From Clostridia bacterium (lineage in GTDB: Bacteria > Bacillota > Clostridia > Oscillospirales > CAG-272): a stretch of DNA of 33,498 bases. The stretch is from positions 1 through 33,498 of the forward strand of contig JAFXJH010000014.1 in assembly GCA_017532425.1 (NCBI GenBank). The letters are read 5' to 3'. Below the pieces are notes generated by a model that was not told the DNA's origin, did not search any database, and was given only the letters and a program-made list of their open reading frames with translations. Both the position numbers and the translations under genes were made by a program. Shown in pieces: positions 1-7,167 of the stretch; the stretch's first letter is position 1, and each line of letters starts with the position of its first letter.

Positions 1-2079
1 ATCGGAGAGGGTGTCCCCCGTTTCAAAGCCGTACATCTCGCTTTCCTTATAGGTACGCATGGTGGAGGTATAAACGTTGAACGGACCATAGCAGGCGCGC
101 TTGAAGTTGGGATTGTATCCGCGGAACAGCTCATTCTGACGAGAAAAGCCCTCTTTGATAGCCTTTTGTGCAGTCTTGCGCCACTCCTTGCCATAATGCG
201 CATAGAGCTTTGCGATCACATCCTTGGTAACCTTGCCGCCACGCTCATACCCCAGCCGCTCTCTTGCTCCCTCGCGAGCATCCAAAAACTCGTCCAGTAG
301 CGCTCGCGTCTTGGGCATCCACCCCCAGAAATGAGGCAGATTGAAATCGCTGCGCAGCACCGACCACTCATACTCGGAGGGATAATAGATATAATCGGCA
401 TTCTTCAAAATATCCATATGCTCCTTGTAGTCATGACCGCACATGGTGCGATTGGAGGAAAGCCAGACATACCACTGACGACCAAAGAGCTTTGTGACCT
501 CCCAGGTGCGCTTATACTCCGCCACGTGCCCCGTAAAAGCGGTGCAGGCATAGTAATGCTCGGCGTTGCCTGCATCGCCGTTGTTCCAAGGATCGAAGGG
601 ATCGCGGTCGAGATATTGCTGCTCGTTGGGCATGGAAAACATAAAGGGCAGGCCACTCTCCAAGGGAGCGCATTTTTGTCCGTTTGGATCAAAAACCTCA
701 AACACGGTATCGATTTTTTGCAACAATGCATCACCGTAAAGCACCTCCATCATGACACGGTAAAGCCCCACAGGAAGTGATGCGTGATGTAGCTTGTTGC
801 CCTCGATTGTAAGCTCCTCCAGCTTGTCGCCGTAAATATTTTGCAGCTCGGCGCGGTAGCTCAGATATTGCTTGTCGCTATTGGCTACGATCTCAAATTC
901 AATAGGCTCCCCTTCGGCGAAATAGTGATTTTTTGCAAAATGAGCGCGAACGGTGTCGGCCTCGAATACCGTGTCGGGGATCATACGAACGGCTTGCTTT
1001 TCAGCGGGCGAGCGCAAGGAAAAGGTATCGGGGAAAGCCGTCTGTCCCAAATAGGTACCGTCTGCCGAAAAGTTGAACTCGGCCTTGCCAGCCTGCATAC
1101 CGTAGCAGCTGACAGCCAGCTTTTCATAGCCAAAGCTGAAGTTGCCGCCCTTTCCCTTCACAGGGACGGTCATAGCAAGGGGCAATTTTGAAAAATTCAT
1201 CATAGGCTCCAGGATCTCCTGCCAGGCAAGGCCGGGGGCGTGAAGATTCAGCTCATTGCGGGAAAACTCATACCGTTGGCCGCCATATTTGATGTAGGGG
1301 CACTCCATGAACCACCTTTCCACGCAGTACTGCCCTCGCTTGTTGCAGGGATATTTATCAAAATGCTCCAGGTCCTGCGGGCCGCCGTCCAAGGTCGCCT
1401 TCAAGTAATGCTGTTCGCCCACCGCAAACAGCTCATAGGTTACGTTCAATGGCATAATACCGCCGTTTACCGTTGGGATCTCCACCTTGACAGGGGCACT
1501 CAAAGCCTGCATTTGCTCCTCAAGGGTGATCACCGCCTTGGAAAAGGTCACCTCGCCCACGAAGTTGGGGCGGGAAAAGCCCACGTAGCCCGCTTTTGCC
1601 GCAACATCAAACGCAAAGACGCCGGCCGATCCCAGCTCCAATGTCAATTTGCCATCGCCATAAGACATAGCAGCGACAAGAGGAGCATAACTCTCGGGGA
1701 ACGCTGCCGTCACGGTCTTGATCTCTCTGTCAATCCGCGCCTCGCTTGCGATCTCAATCAAGCGAACCGAAAGGGTGTTCTCTTCTTTTTTCCACTCGGC
1801 TCTTAGCTCAAAGCCGTCGTGTGTTTCGGGCGAATAACCGAAGAAAAAGCTAACACCCGCATATTTGTGCAGCACGCCGAAGCGATAAGAAAAATCGGCC
1901 TTAAACGCACCCGTTTTTGGGGTAATTAAAAAATAGCGGTTTCCGGTACAAGCGATGGAATAGCCATCGGCCACAGGCAAAGCATGGTTGTGCCAAAGTG
2001 AGGAGCAGGCTTCAATAAAAATGCCGTAAGGCTTATAATTTTCATCAAACCGCTTAAAGTCTTCAAAATAAGTAAACAT
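1..2079 (-). CDS. Large hypothetical protein, truncated at window edge
   Basis: The frame is open for 693 codons from an ATG at 2079 to the window edge with no stop, so the C-terminus is missing. I checked every in-frame triplet. The start is supported by a CGGAGG ribosome-binding site 5 bases upstream and by a promoter at 2130-2158. There is no signal peptide or membrane helix. The first roughly 450 residues read as beta-rich segments (for example LTLELGSAGVFAFDV). The last 200 are aromatic- and Lys/Arg-rich, with motifs such as YYPSEYEW and HFWGWMPKTR. I do not recognise the family. Stacked beta domains rich in Trp and Tyr would fit a carbohydrate-active or carbohydrate-binding protein, but no catalytic motif can be assigned. 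GC content and codon choice (GCC, GGC, CTG) are higher than in the rest of the window, which suggests transfer, a different replicon region or an assembly join. The strong codon bias also leaves the opposite strand largely open; those frames are shadows. Confidence 0.8.
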   Translation of the reverse strand, partial: MFTYFEDFKRFDENYKPYGIFIEACSSLWHNHALPVADGYSIACTGNRYFLITPKTGAFKADFSYRFGVLHKYAGVSFFFGYSPETHDGFELRAEWKKEENTLSVRLIEIASEARIDREIKTVTAAFPESYAPLVAAMSYGDGKLTLELGSAGVFAFDVAAKAGYVGFSRPNFVGEVTFSKAVITLEEQMQALSAPVKVEIPTVNGGIMPLNVTYELFAVGEQHYLKATLDGGPQDLEHFDKYPCNKRGQYCVERWFMECPYIKYGGQRYEFSRNELNLHAPGLAWQEILEPMMNFSKLPLAMTVPVKGKGGNFSFGYEKLAVSCYGMQAGKAEFNFSADGTYLGQTAFPDTFSLRSPAEKQAVRMIPDTVFEADTVRAHFAKNHYFAEGEPIEFEIVANSDKQYLSYRAELQNIYGDKLEELTIEGNKLHHASLPVGLYRVMMEVLYGDALLQKIDTVFEVFDPNGQKCAPLESGLPFMFSMPNEQQYLDRDPFDPWNNGDAGNAEHYYACTAFTGHVAEYKRTWEVTKLFGRQWYVWLSSNRTMCGHDYKEHMDILKNADYIYYPSEYEWSVLRSDFNLPHFWGWMPKTRALLDEFLDAREGARERLGYERGGKVTKDVIAKLYAHYGKEWRKTAQKAIKEGFSRQNELFRGYNPNFKRACYGPFNVYTSTMRTYKESEMYGFETGDTLSD

Positions 2080-2129
2080 GTTTTCCTCCGGGCAAACTAA
2101 AATTGGTGTCAGAACCTCCGATTGATTAT

Positions 2130-2158
2130 ATGATAGCACAGTCATCGCAATTTTGCAA
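2130..2158 (-). promoter_or_regulatory. Sigma-A type promoter for the 1-2079 gene
   Basis: On the minus strand there is a TTGCAA -35 box (2158-2153), a 17-bp spacer ending in TGTGC, and a TATCAT -10 box (2135-2130). Transcription would start about 45 bases upstream of the ATG at 2079. Confidence 0.55.
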
Positions 2159-2170
2159 GCGAAAAACGCC

Positions 2171-2188
2171 AAAAGGGCGCGCCCTTTT
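2171..2188. terminator. GC-rich palindrome, possible terminator
   Basis: AAAAGGGCGCGCCCTTTT is a perfect palindrome able to form a 7-bp stem with a CGCG loop, with T-runs on both strands. It sits just upstream of the promoter for the 1-2079 gene and may insulate that gene from the tRNA unit. Confidence 0.45.
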
Positions 2189-2270
2189 TGTATGCAATTA
2201 GTTGGCGTAAACGCTGACCTGCTTCTTATCCTTGGTCTTCTGCCTCTAAAAGCTGCGTAACAAGCAAAGC

Positions 2271-2308
2271 AAAAAGCCTTGGAAACGGTAGTGTTTCCAA
2301 GGCTTTTT
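2271..2308 (-). terminator. Strong hairpin terminator next to the tRNA-Pro remnant
   Basis: There is a perfect 16-bp stem (arms 2271-2286 and 2293-2308) with a 6-base loop. Each arm ends in five A or five T, so it could act in both directions. On the minus strand it lies directly after the duplicated tRNA 3' end at 2313-2333. Confidence 0.75.
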
Positions 2309-2312
2309 GTGG

Positions 2313-2338
2313 TCTGAGTGACTGGACTTGAACTCAGC
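2313..2338 (-). pseudogene. Duplicated 3' end of tRNA-Pro (T-arm and acceptor half)
   Basis: Bases 2313-2333 repeat exactly the 3' end of the tRNA-Pro at 2465-2485. Similarity continues about 5 bases further with one inserted base in the T-stem. There is no matching anticodon or D-arm, so this is only a tRNA fragment. Such 3'-end copies arise when integrative elements recombine at tRNA genes, or by local duplication; the sequence cannot distinguish these. Only about 130 bp separate it from the intact gene, so no complete island lies between them. Confidence 0.7.
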
Positions 2339-2344
2339 TCAACA

Positions 2345-2392
2345 AATCTGCCTTCGGCAGATTCTTTGAATTTTTGTCTACGCCAAAAATTC
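2345..2392. repeat. Two small adjacent hairpins in the tRNA-Pro spacer
   Basis: AATCTGCC (2345-2352) pairs with GGCAGATT (2356-2363), and GAATTTTTG (2368-2376) pairs with CAAAAATTC (2384-2392). Together with the terminators on either side they make four consecutive hairpins between 2271 and 2458. I see no gene in the 2080-2464 stretch. Confidence 0.6.
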
Positions 2393-2429
2393 GCCGCTAC
2401 TCCATATACCCCGGTTACACCAATAAAAC

Positions 2430-2458
2430 AAAAAGCCGAGACTCTGTCTCGGCTTTTT
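2430..2458 (-). terminator. Terminator of the tRNA-Pro gene
   Basis: A 13-bp stem (2430-2442 with 2446-2458) has a TCT loop and an A/T run on each side. It begins 7 bases after the 3' end of tRNA-Pro on the minus strand. Confidence 0.8.
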
Positions 2459-2464
2459 ATTTTA

Positions 2465-2537
2465 TCTGAGTGACTGGACTTGAACCAGCGGCCTCTACCA
2501 CCCCAAGGTAGCGCGCTACCAACTGCGCCACACCCAG
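2465..2537 (-). tRNA. tRNA-Pro (anticodon GGG)
   Basis: A full cloverleaf is visible: acceptor stem CTGGGTG/CACTCAG with discriminator A, D-arm GCGC/GCGC, anticodon stem CTACC/GGTAG with loop TTGGGGT (anticodon GGG at 2504-2502), a 5-base variable loop, and a T-arm with TTCAAGT. It is 73 nt long and CCA is not encoded. It is driven by a consensus promoter at 2589-2617 and followed by a hairpin terminator. Confidence 0.95.
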
Positions 2538-2546
2538 ATATATTCA

Positions 2547-2584
2547 CGCTCACGCGGAACAATGTTGCGCTCACGCGGAACAAT
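2547..2584 (-). repeat. 17-bp direct repeat in the tRNA-Pro leader
   Basis: CGCTCACGCGGAACAAT occurs twice, at 2547-2563 and 2568-2584, with a period of 21 bp. Both copies lie between the predicted transcription start and the mature tRNA 5' end, so they would be in the precursor removed by RNase P. Confidence 0.85.
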
Positions 2585-2588
2585 AGAG

Positions 2589-2617
2589 ATTATAGCACAA
2601 TCTTTTCGGTTTGTCAA
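2589..2617 (-). promoter_or_regulatory. Consensus promoter for tRNA-Pro
   Basis: A perfect TTGACA (2617-2612), a 17-bp spacer ending in TGTGC, and a perfect TATAAT (2594-2589) lie on the minus strand, including a TGn extended -10. Confidence 0.85.
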
Positions 2618-2670
2618 CAGCTATTTGAAGAAAAATTTGCTTTTTTAGAAAATAATTTTGGTCATATTGA

Positions 2671-4188
2671 TCAAATCGTCTCTTTTCGGGATTTCATTAT
2701 ATATGAAATAGCTTTGGGAAGGTTTTCAACTGTATCGCGCGCGGTCATTGATATGGAATTTATCTCGCTCTGTGCATATTCTCCCGCAAGACCTGCGACA
2801 TATGCACCTGCTATTGCCGTGCGCAGGATATTTTCGGTGTAGCCCGATATTCCCGCGAGCACACCCGACAGTACGTCTCCGCTTCCCGCCGTAGCCATAC
2901 CTGCACATCCTTTATCAACGATATACACTTCTCTGCCGTCTGTTATAACGGTAGACGCGCCCTTGAGAAGAAGAGTCAGACCGTATTTGAGTGCAAAGTC
3001 TTTAGCAAAGCGTATCGGAGATTTCAGTATATCTGAAACCGATATTCCCGAAAGGCGTTCAAATTCCTTCGGGTGAGGGGTCAGAAGTGTGGGTGCTTTT
3101 CTTTCCTTTAAGCAGGCTTTGAGCTCTTCCGAAAAGGCGATAGTATTAAGTGCATCTGCGTCGAGTATAAGTGAAATATCCTCACGTCCGAGCAGATATT
3201 TTACGATTTTGGCATTTTCGTCACTTTGTCCCATTCCCATACCGATTGCAACAGATTTTATTCCCTTAAGGGCACAGCTCAGCTGTTCCTCGTTAAAAAC
3301 AAAGCCTCCGTTTTGTGAGTCGATCACCGACAGCGTATTTTCGAGTATATACGGCATGACCGACTCTGATATTTCCCGGGGAATGATAAGCTTTGCCACT
3401 CCCGCACCGCATCTCATTGATGCGTATGCCATAGAGGCAAGCTTTACGGCTCCGCTGTAGCTCGTGCATCCTCCTAAAAGCGCGACATAACCGAAGTCAC
3501 CCTTGTTTGAAAAATTCTTTCTTTCGGCAAACACGTTTTTAAGATCGTCTGCCTCAACGAGATAATAGCTTTCACCGATTATCTTTATACCGATGTCACA
3601 GTTTACAAGCTTTTTTATATGATCCTTGGCTTTTCCGAGAAAATGTCCCGATTTGAAATATCCTACAGATACTGTAAGATCGGACGTTACGATCGTTTCA
3701 CCCATACCAGAATCGGAGTCAAGACCGCTGTTTATGTCGGCGGAAAGTACATACGCGCCCTTTTCTCGCGCCTTATTTATTTTGTTTATAGCGCTTTTTT
3801 CGGGCTCGTTTACCTCTCCGTGGAAGCCTATACCGAAAATACAGTCGATAACTGATGCAAACTCCGAAAGGTCTGTGTCGTTAATATATTTAATATCAAC
3901 TCCGAGATCTTTACAGATATCAAAATAATATTGACCGTCAGGCGATCTTTTGTCGCTTAAAAGGATCAAAGAGCAATCAATGCCCGCTTTCTTAATAAGC
4001 GATGCAATGACGTAACCGTCGCCCGCGTTGTTTCCGCTTCCGCAAACTATTGCAACAGGTGCTTTTAATTCGCACGAAGCGAAAATTTCTTTTCCTGCCG
4101 TGTACATAAGCTCTCGTGAGGAAACTACGTTTTCACAAGTATATCTGTCGCTGTCGCGCATTATTTCAGATGAGAGAACACTCTGCAT
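2671..4188 (-). CDS. nnr: Bifunctional NAD(P)HX epimerase / ADP-dependent NAD(P)HX dehydratase
   Basis: This enzyme repairs hydrated NADH and NADPH. The N-terminal YjeF-type domain epimerises R- and S-NAD(P)HX; the C-terminal ribokinase-like domain dehydrates S-NAD(P)HX using ADP. Residues 50-60 carry the nucleotide-binding GSGNNAGDGYV loop, and FGIGFHG follows at 118-124. The second domain, from about residue 225, shows the GMGMG loop (316-320), LDADALN (342-348), TPHPKEFERLSG (370-381), LKGA (408-411) and the catalytic AGSGDVLSG (434-442). At 505 residues it is full length for the fused form. It is the last gene of a minus-strand operon after queH and a Nudix hydrolase, with a 33-base gap. 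The context of a Nudix ADP-ribose pyrophosphatase suits nucleotide-cofactor housekeeping. AGGGAAG about 9 bases upstream supports the ATG at 4188. Confidence 0.95.
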   Translation of the reverse strand: MQSVLSSEIMRDSDRYTCENVVSSRELMYTAGKEIFASCELKAPVAIVCGSGNNAGDGYVIASLIKKAGIDCSLILLSDKRSPDGQYYFDICKDLGVDIKYINDTDLSEFASVIDCIFGIGFHGEVNEPEKSAINKINKAREKGAYVLSADINSGLDSDSGMGETIVTSDLTVSVGYFKSGHFLGKAKDHIKKLVNCDIGIKIIGESYYLVEADDLKNVFAERKNFSNKGDFGYVALLGGCTSYSGAVKLASMAYASMRCGAGVAKLIIPREISESVMPYILENTLSVIDSQNGGFVFNEEQLSCALKGIKSVAIGMGMGQSDENAKIVKYLLGREDISLILDADALNTIAFSEELKACLKERKAPTLLTPHPKEFERLSGISVSDILKSPIRFAKDFALKYGLTLLLKGASTVITDGREVYIVDKGCAGMATAGSGDVLSGVLAGISGYTENILRTAIAGAYVAGLAGEYAQSEINSISMTARDTVENLPKAISYIMKSRKETI

Positions 4189-4221
4189 ACCTAATCTTCC
4201 CTTTCGGTTTGTTTTTTTTGC

Positions 4222-4758
4222 TTATATTCCGAGAATTCTTGCCACTTTAAGAACTGCGATCTGTGTCTTTGAGTCCTTGATCTCTCCGCTCATTACCATT
4301 TCAAGCGCTTTTTCGATCTCGATCTCTTCAACGTTCAAAAATTCGTCGTCGTCAAGGTCTTGGGAGCTTTTTGTAAGCTCTTTTGCAAGATAGAGATAGA
4401 GCTTTTCTCCGCAGTATCCGGGTGTAGGATAAGTAATTCCGAGATACTCGTATTTTCTTGCTGTGCACCCCGTTTCTTCTTTAAGCTCGCGTTTCCATGC
4501 CTCGGAGTGGTCTTCACCCTTTTCAAGCTTACCTGCAGGAATTTCGAGCGTTTCTTCCTGGTAAGGCGCTCTGAACTGACGCACGAATATAAGCTTGTTA
4601 TCCTCTGTAAGAGGCGCTATGCAAACACCGCCGTTGTGCTCTACTATTTCTCTGTATCCTTCTTTTCCGTCGGGAAGGCGTACGGATAATTTTTTAACTG
4701 TTATTACTTTTCCTTCGAAAATCGTCTCCGAATGTAAGGTTTTTTCGGTAAGTTCCAT
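4222..4758 (-). CDS. Nudix hydrolase, ADP-ribose pyrophosphatase type
   Basis: It probably hydrolyses ADP-ribose or related nucleoside-diphosphate sugars to AMP and a sugar phosphate. The complete Nudix box lies at residues 76-98: Gly76, Glu82, Arg90-Glu91, Glu94-Glu95 and Gly97, with spacing exactly matching G-x5-E-x7-RE-U-x-EE-x-G-U. The preceding FVRQFRAPYQEETLEIPAGKL stretch (58-78; split here as FVRQFRAPYQ and EETLEIPAGKL) is typical of the ADP-ribose pyrophosphatase subgroup. The length of 178 residues is normal. It sits between queH (16-base gap) and the NAD(P)HX repair gene, so removal of damaged or excess nucleotides is a plausible shared theme. Exact substrate is inferred from the subgroup only. 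Confidence 0.9.
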   Translation of the reverse strand: MELTEKTLHSETIFEGKVITVKKLSVRLPDGKEGYREIVEHNGGVCIAPLTEDNKLIFVRQFRAPYQEETLEIPAGKLEKGEDHSEAWKRELKEETGCTARKYEYLGITYPTPGYCGEKLYLYLAKELTKSSQDLDDDEFLNVEEIEIEKALEMVMSGEIKDSKTQIAVLKVARILGI

Positions 4759-4774
4759 TTTATTTTCCTCATTA

Positions 4775-5422
4775 TTATGAATTATTATAATTTTGATCGT
4801 TTTTTATGTCACGCAGTGAAAATACACAGCCGCAATAATTTTGGCGGTAGAGAGAGTATTTTTTTGAAAGCTCAATGCTCTTTTTATATCCCTCGTTCTT
4901 CTTGAAATCGGACGGAAGCCAATTTATACCGTATTTTTTGGCAAGATCGTATCCTATTTCGTTAATTGCAGAAGCGTTTTTCAATGGGCTTATGGTAAGC
5001 GTTGTTGAAAAATAATCAAATCCCTCAAGCTCTGCTACTCGGGCAGTTTCTTCAAGTCGCAGGCGATAGCATATTTTGCAGCGATCTCCGCCTTCCTTGC
5101 AGTTCTCATATCCCTTTACCGCTTCAAAAAAGCATTTGTCGTCATAGATTCCTTCCATAAAGCTAACCTTGTGAAGTGTCGGCATTTCGCTTATAAGTCT
5201 TTGCTGCTCTTTGGCGCGCTTATTATATTCCTCTTGCTCGGTTATATTGGGGTTGTAGTAGAATACCGTTATATCAACATAATTTGAAAGATATGATATA
5301 ACGTACGAGGAGCAAGGTGCACAGCAGCTGTGTAGAAGAAGCTTTGTGTCCGGCGGTATATTTTCTATAAGCTTATCAAGCTCTTTTTGATAATTTATTT
5401 TTACGTTCATATTCATTATCAC
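4775..5422 (-). CDS. queH: Epoxyqueuosine reductase QueH
   Basis: QueH is the non-cobalamin iron-sulfur enzyme that reduces epoxyqueuosine to queuosine at position 34 of GUN tRNAs. The sequence shows the family's paired cysteines near the N-terminus (HSCCAPCSS, residues 31-39), FYYNPNI (54-60), GGDRCKICY (111-119) and a C-terminal RQNYCGC (193-199). These cysteines are the expected Fe-S ligands. At 215 residues it is normal length. Three in-frame ATGs lie at 5422, 5416 and 5410, so the exact start is uncertain by a few residues. It is the first gene of the minus-strand operon and has a TTGACA promoter at 5447-5475. Confidence 0.95.
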   Translation of the reverse strand: MIMNMNVKINYQKELDKLIENIPPDTKLLLHSCCAPCSSYVISYLSNYVDITVFYYNPNITEQEEYNKRAKEQQRLISEMPTLHKVSFMEGIYDDKCFFEAVKGYENCKEGGDRCKICYRLRLEETARVAELEGFDYFSTTLTISPLKNASAINEIGYDLAKKYGINWLPSDFKKNEGYKKSIELSKKYSLYRQNYCGCVFSLRDIKNDQNYNNS

Positions 5423-5446
5423 ACTTTGTCTTTTTTATTTAACGTT

Positions 5447-5475
5447 ATTTTACAACACTATGAAAAAAATGTCAA
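5447..5475 (-). promoter_or_regulatory. Promoter of the queH operon
   Basis: On the minus strand TTGACA (5475-5470), a 17-bp spacer and TAAAAT (5452-5447) lie about 25 bases upstream of the first queH ATG. Confidence 0.7.
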
Positions 5476-5522
5476 GTATGACTTACATAGGGTAATATAC
5501 TGTAAACATTTTATACTTTTTC

Positions 5523-5551
5523 TTGACATATGCGTAAAATGGCATTATAAT
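5523..5551 (+). promoter_or_regulatory. Consensus promoter of the LRR protein gene
   Basis: A perfect TTGACA (5523-5528), a 17-bp spacer and a perfect TATAAT (5546-5551). The predicted start near 5558 leaves a leader of about 50 bases before the ATG at 5610. It is divergent from the queH promoter. Confidence 0.85.
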
Positions 5552-5609
5552 ATATATAATCATATTGTTACCGACGGCAAAAAAATGCGTTGGAGAAACG
5601 GGATCCGAA

Positions 5610-6860
5610 ATGTCTGTTATATACTGTAATGAATGTAAAAATGTTTTTATATCCGATAAGGGTGCTTCTCATGGTAGTGTAAACTGCCCTAAATGCGGAA
5701 GAGTTATCGATATTTCTAGCGAAAATGAGCTTTTATCCAAAAAGGATGAGATATATCTTGAAGCTCTTCATAAAAAGAAGATCGCTCTCTATGCGCGCGA
5801 CCTTCGCGAGGCAAAGGCAATTTTTCAGTGGCTCGGAAATTACCGTGATGCGTCCGAGCAGGTAGAATCGTGCGAATATCTTGCCGCAAGACAAGAGGAG
5901 CGCGAAAAGGAGGAAATGGCTTCCCATGCGTTCGCTCCAAAAAATATAAAACGTATTATAACCGTTTCGGCGGCTGTAATACTTTTGACAGCACTTATAA
6001 TTACAGCCTCTCTTATGCTGATCTCTCCTATAAAGTACGCTCGCGCCGAAGGCTTTTACGAAGACGGAAATCTTGAAAAGGCTGCCGAGATTTTTTCCGA
6101 AATAGTCGATTATAAGGACAGTAAGGATATTCTCACCCGTATTTATGCCGAGTTTTCCGAAAAAGAAGGAAAAAACATCTCTTGTTCTGCGCTTGAGCCT
6201 TGGTTTTCGGTAAATTCCGGTGGAGTTATTTCCTTTATACGAGGAAAATATACAGGTGACGGAAATATCATTATTCCCGACGTTTTCGATGGCATAAGCG
6301 TAAAATCTCTTGCGGCGAGTGCTTTTAAAAATTACGTAAAGCTTGAGAGCGTCACTCTCCCCGCGGAGCTTAATTCTATAGGTACTTACGCCTTCTACGG
6401 ATGTAAGAATATTAAAGAAATAATCATCCCCGAAACGGTAAAAACCATAGCTCCGTATGCATTCAAGGATTGCAGATCTCTTGAAAAGATAAATATTCCC
6501 GAAAAAATTACGGTTATAAACGCATACGTTTTTTCGGGATGTCAGTCACTTGAATTCCCCACGCTTCCCGATTCTATCACAAAAATAGACAACTCTGCAT
6601 TCATGGGATGCGCTTCATTTGAAGAGATCGTACTGCCGAAAAGCGTTCAGGCTATAGGCGCATTCGCTTTTTCCGCTTGCGGTAAGGTAAGTAGTGTAAG
6701 CGTATTCTCTTCTCTCAAGGAGATAGGCAAAAACGCATTTTATGAATGTGACGCTCTGTCTACGGTATATTATTCCGATAACGTTGACGCGTTTAAGAAA
6801 ATTACGGTAGATGACGGAAACAAAGCCTTCACCGATGCATCGGTCATCTATTCAAAATGA
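5610..6860 (+). CDS. Zinc-ribbon, membrane-anchored BspA-type leucine-rich repeat protein
   Basis: Residues 6-29 form a zinc ribbon (Cys6-x2-Cys9 and Cys26-x2-Cys29). A Glu/Lys-rich helical stretch follows, then one membrane helix (about 114-138). A short TPR-like segment (GNLEKAAEIFSEIVDYKDSK, 153-172) echoes GNYRDASEQVESCEYLA near residue 76. From about 219 to 390 there are LRR_5 repeats of the BspA type (AFxxCxSLExIxIPxxVxxI). The predicted topology puts the ribbon in the cytoplasm and the repeats outside, as for a surface-interaction or sensing protein; the function is unknown. I prefer ATG 5610 to the upstream in-frame TTG at 5565 because it starts just before the ribbon and lies well downstream of the predicted transcription start. 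The only nearby SD is a GGAG at a long distance. Length is 416 aa. Confidence 0.85.
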   Translation: MSVIYCNECKNVFISDKGASHGSVNCPKCGRVIDISSENELLSKKDEIYLEALHKKKIALYARDLREAKAIFQWLGNYRDASEQVESCEYLAARQEEREKEEMASHAFAPKNIKRIITVSAAVILLTALIITASLMLISPIKYARAEGFYEDGNLEKAAEIFSEIVDYKDSKDILTRIYAEFSEKEGKNISCSALEPWFSVNSGGVISFIRGKYTGDGNIIIPDVFDGISVKSLAASAFKNYVKLESVTLPAELNSIGTYAFYGCKNIKEIIIPETVKTIAPYAFKDCRSLEKINIPEKITVINAYVFSGCQSLEFPTLPDSITKIDNSAFMGCASFEEIVLPKSVQAIGAFAFSACGKVSSVSVFSSLKEIGKNAFYECDALSTVYYSDNVDAFKKITVDDGNKAFTDASVIYSK

Positions 6861-6888
6861 ATTTTTTTTAGAAAAATTTTCATTTTGC
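6855..6888 (+). terminator. AT-rich hairpin after the LRR gene
   Basis: CAAAATGAA overlapping the stop codon can pair with TTCATTTTG about 20 bases later, and the A/T-rich middle can extend the stem. It is weak and poor in GC, so termination is uncertain. Confidence 0.35.
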
Positions 6889-6890
6889 TA

Positions 6891-6919
6891 TTGACAAATC
6901 GAAAATAATGTGCTATTAT
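6891..6919 (+). promoter_or_regulatory. Promoter of tRNA-Arg
   Basis: TTGACA, a 17-bp spacer ending in TGTGC, then TATTAT (continuing TATTATAAT), lie about 40 bases before the tRNA. The TGTGC element matches that of the tRNA-Pro promoter. Confidence 0.8.
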
Positions 6920-6960
6920 AATCGAGTACGAAACGCAAGGCTGTGTTAAGTACGAGATAC

Positions 6961-7033
6961 GCGCCCGTAGCTCAGTGGATAGAGTGCCCGGCTACGAACC
7001 GGTAGGTCGCAGGTTCGAATCCTGCCGGGCGCG
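6961..7033 (+). tRNA. tRNA-Arg (anticodon ACG)
   Basis: Acceptor stem GCGCCCG/CGGGCGC with discriminator G, D-arm GCTC/GAGT, anticodon stem CCCGG/CCGGT with loop CTACGAA (anticodon ACG at 6994-6996, read as ICG), and T-arm GCAGG/CCTGC with TTCGAAT. It is 73 nt long and CCA is not encoded. It has its own promoter and terminator. Confidence 0.97.
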
Positions 7034-7035
7034 TG

Positions 7036-7079
7036 AAATAAACGGTAATGTTCGTAAGAATGTTACCGTTTATTTTTTT
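7036..7079 (+). terminator. Terminator of tRNA-Arg
   Basis: A long stem starting AAATAAACGGTAA and closing with TTACCGTTTATTT, extended by two G-T pairs and TTC/GAA around a GTAA loop, is followed by a run of T. It ends about 90 bases before the next gene. Confidence 0.85.
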
Positions 7080-7167
7080 ACAAAAACGCCAACCTTTTAT
7101 TTTTTCTCTGCACTGTATTATCAAACGGCGCCGAAATAAAAAAACAAAGAAAGATGCGGTCTCAGTT

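Noticed and set aside
331..1806. Three long plus-strand open frames opposite the first gene
   Set aside because: They lie in the frame exactly opposed to the minus-strand CDS and are kept open by its GC-rich codon use. The minus frame is continuous with a good RBS and promoter.
2313..2485. Complete genomic island between the two tRNA-Pro ends
   Set aside because: The interval is only about 150 bp with no genes; at most it is a scar or one end of something beyond base 1.
2480..2842. Plus-strand ORF of 120 codons
   Set aside because: It starts inside the tRNA-Pro gene and runs antisense to the NAD(P)HX repair gene; it has no SD and no family features.
5565..5609. TTG start adding 15 residues to the zinc-ribbon LRR protein
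   Set aside because: It lies only a few bases after the predicted transcription start and has no SD; the ATG at 5610 begins directly before the ribbon.
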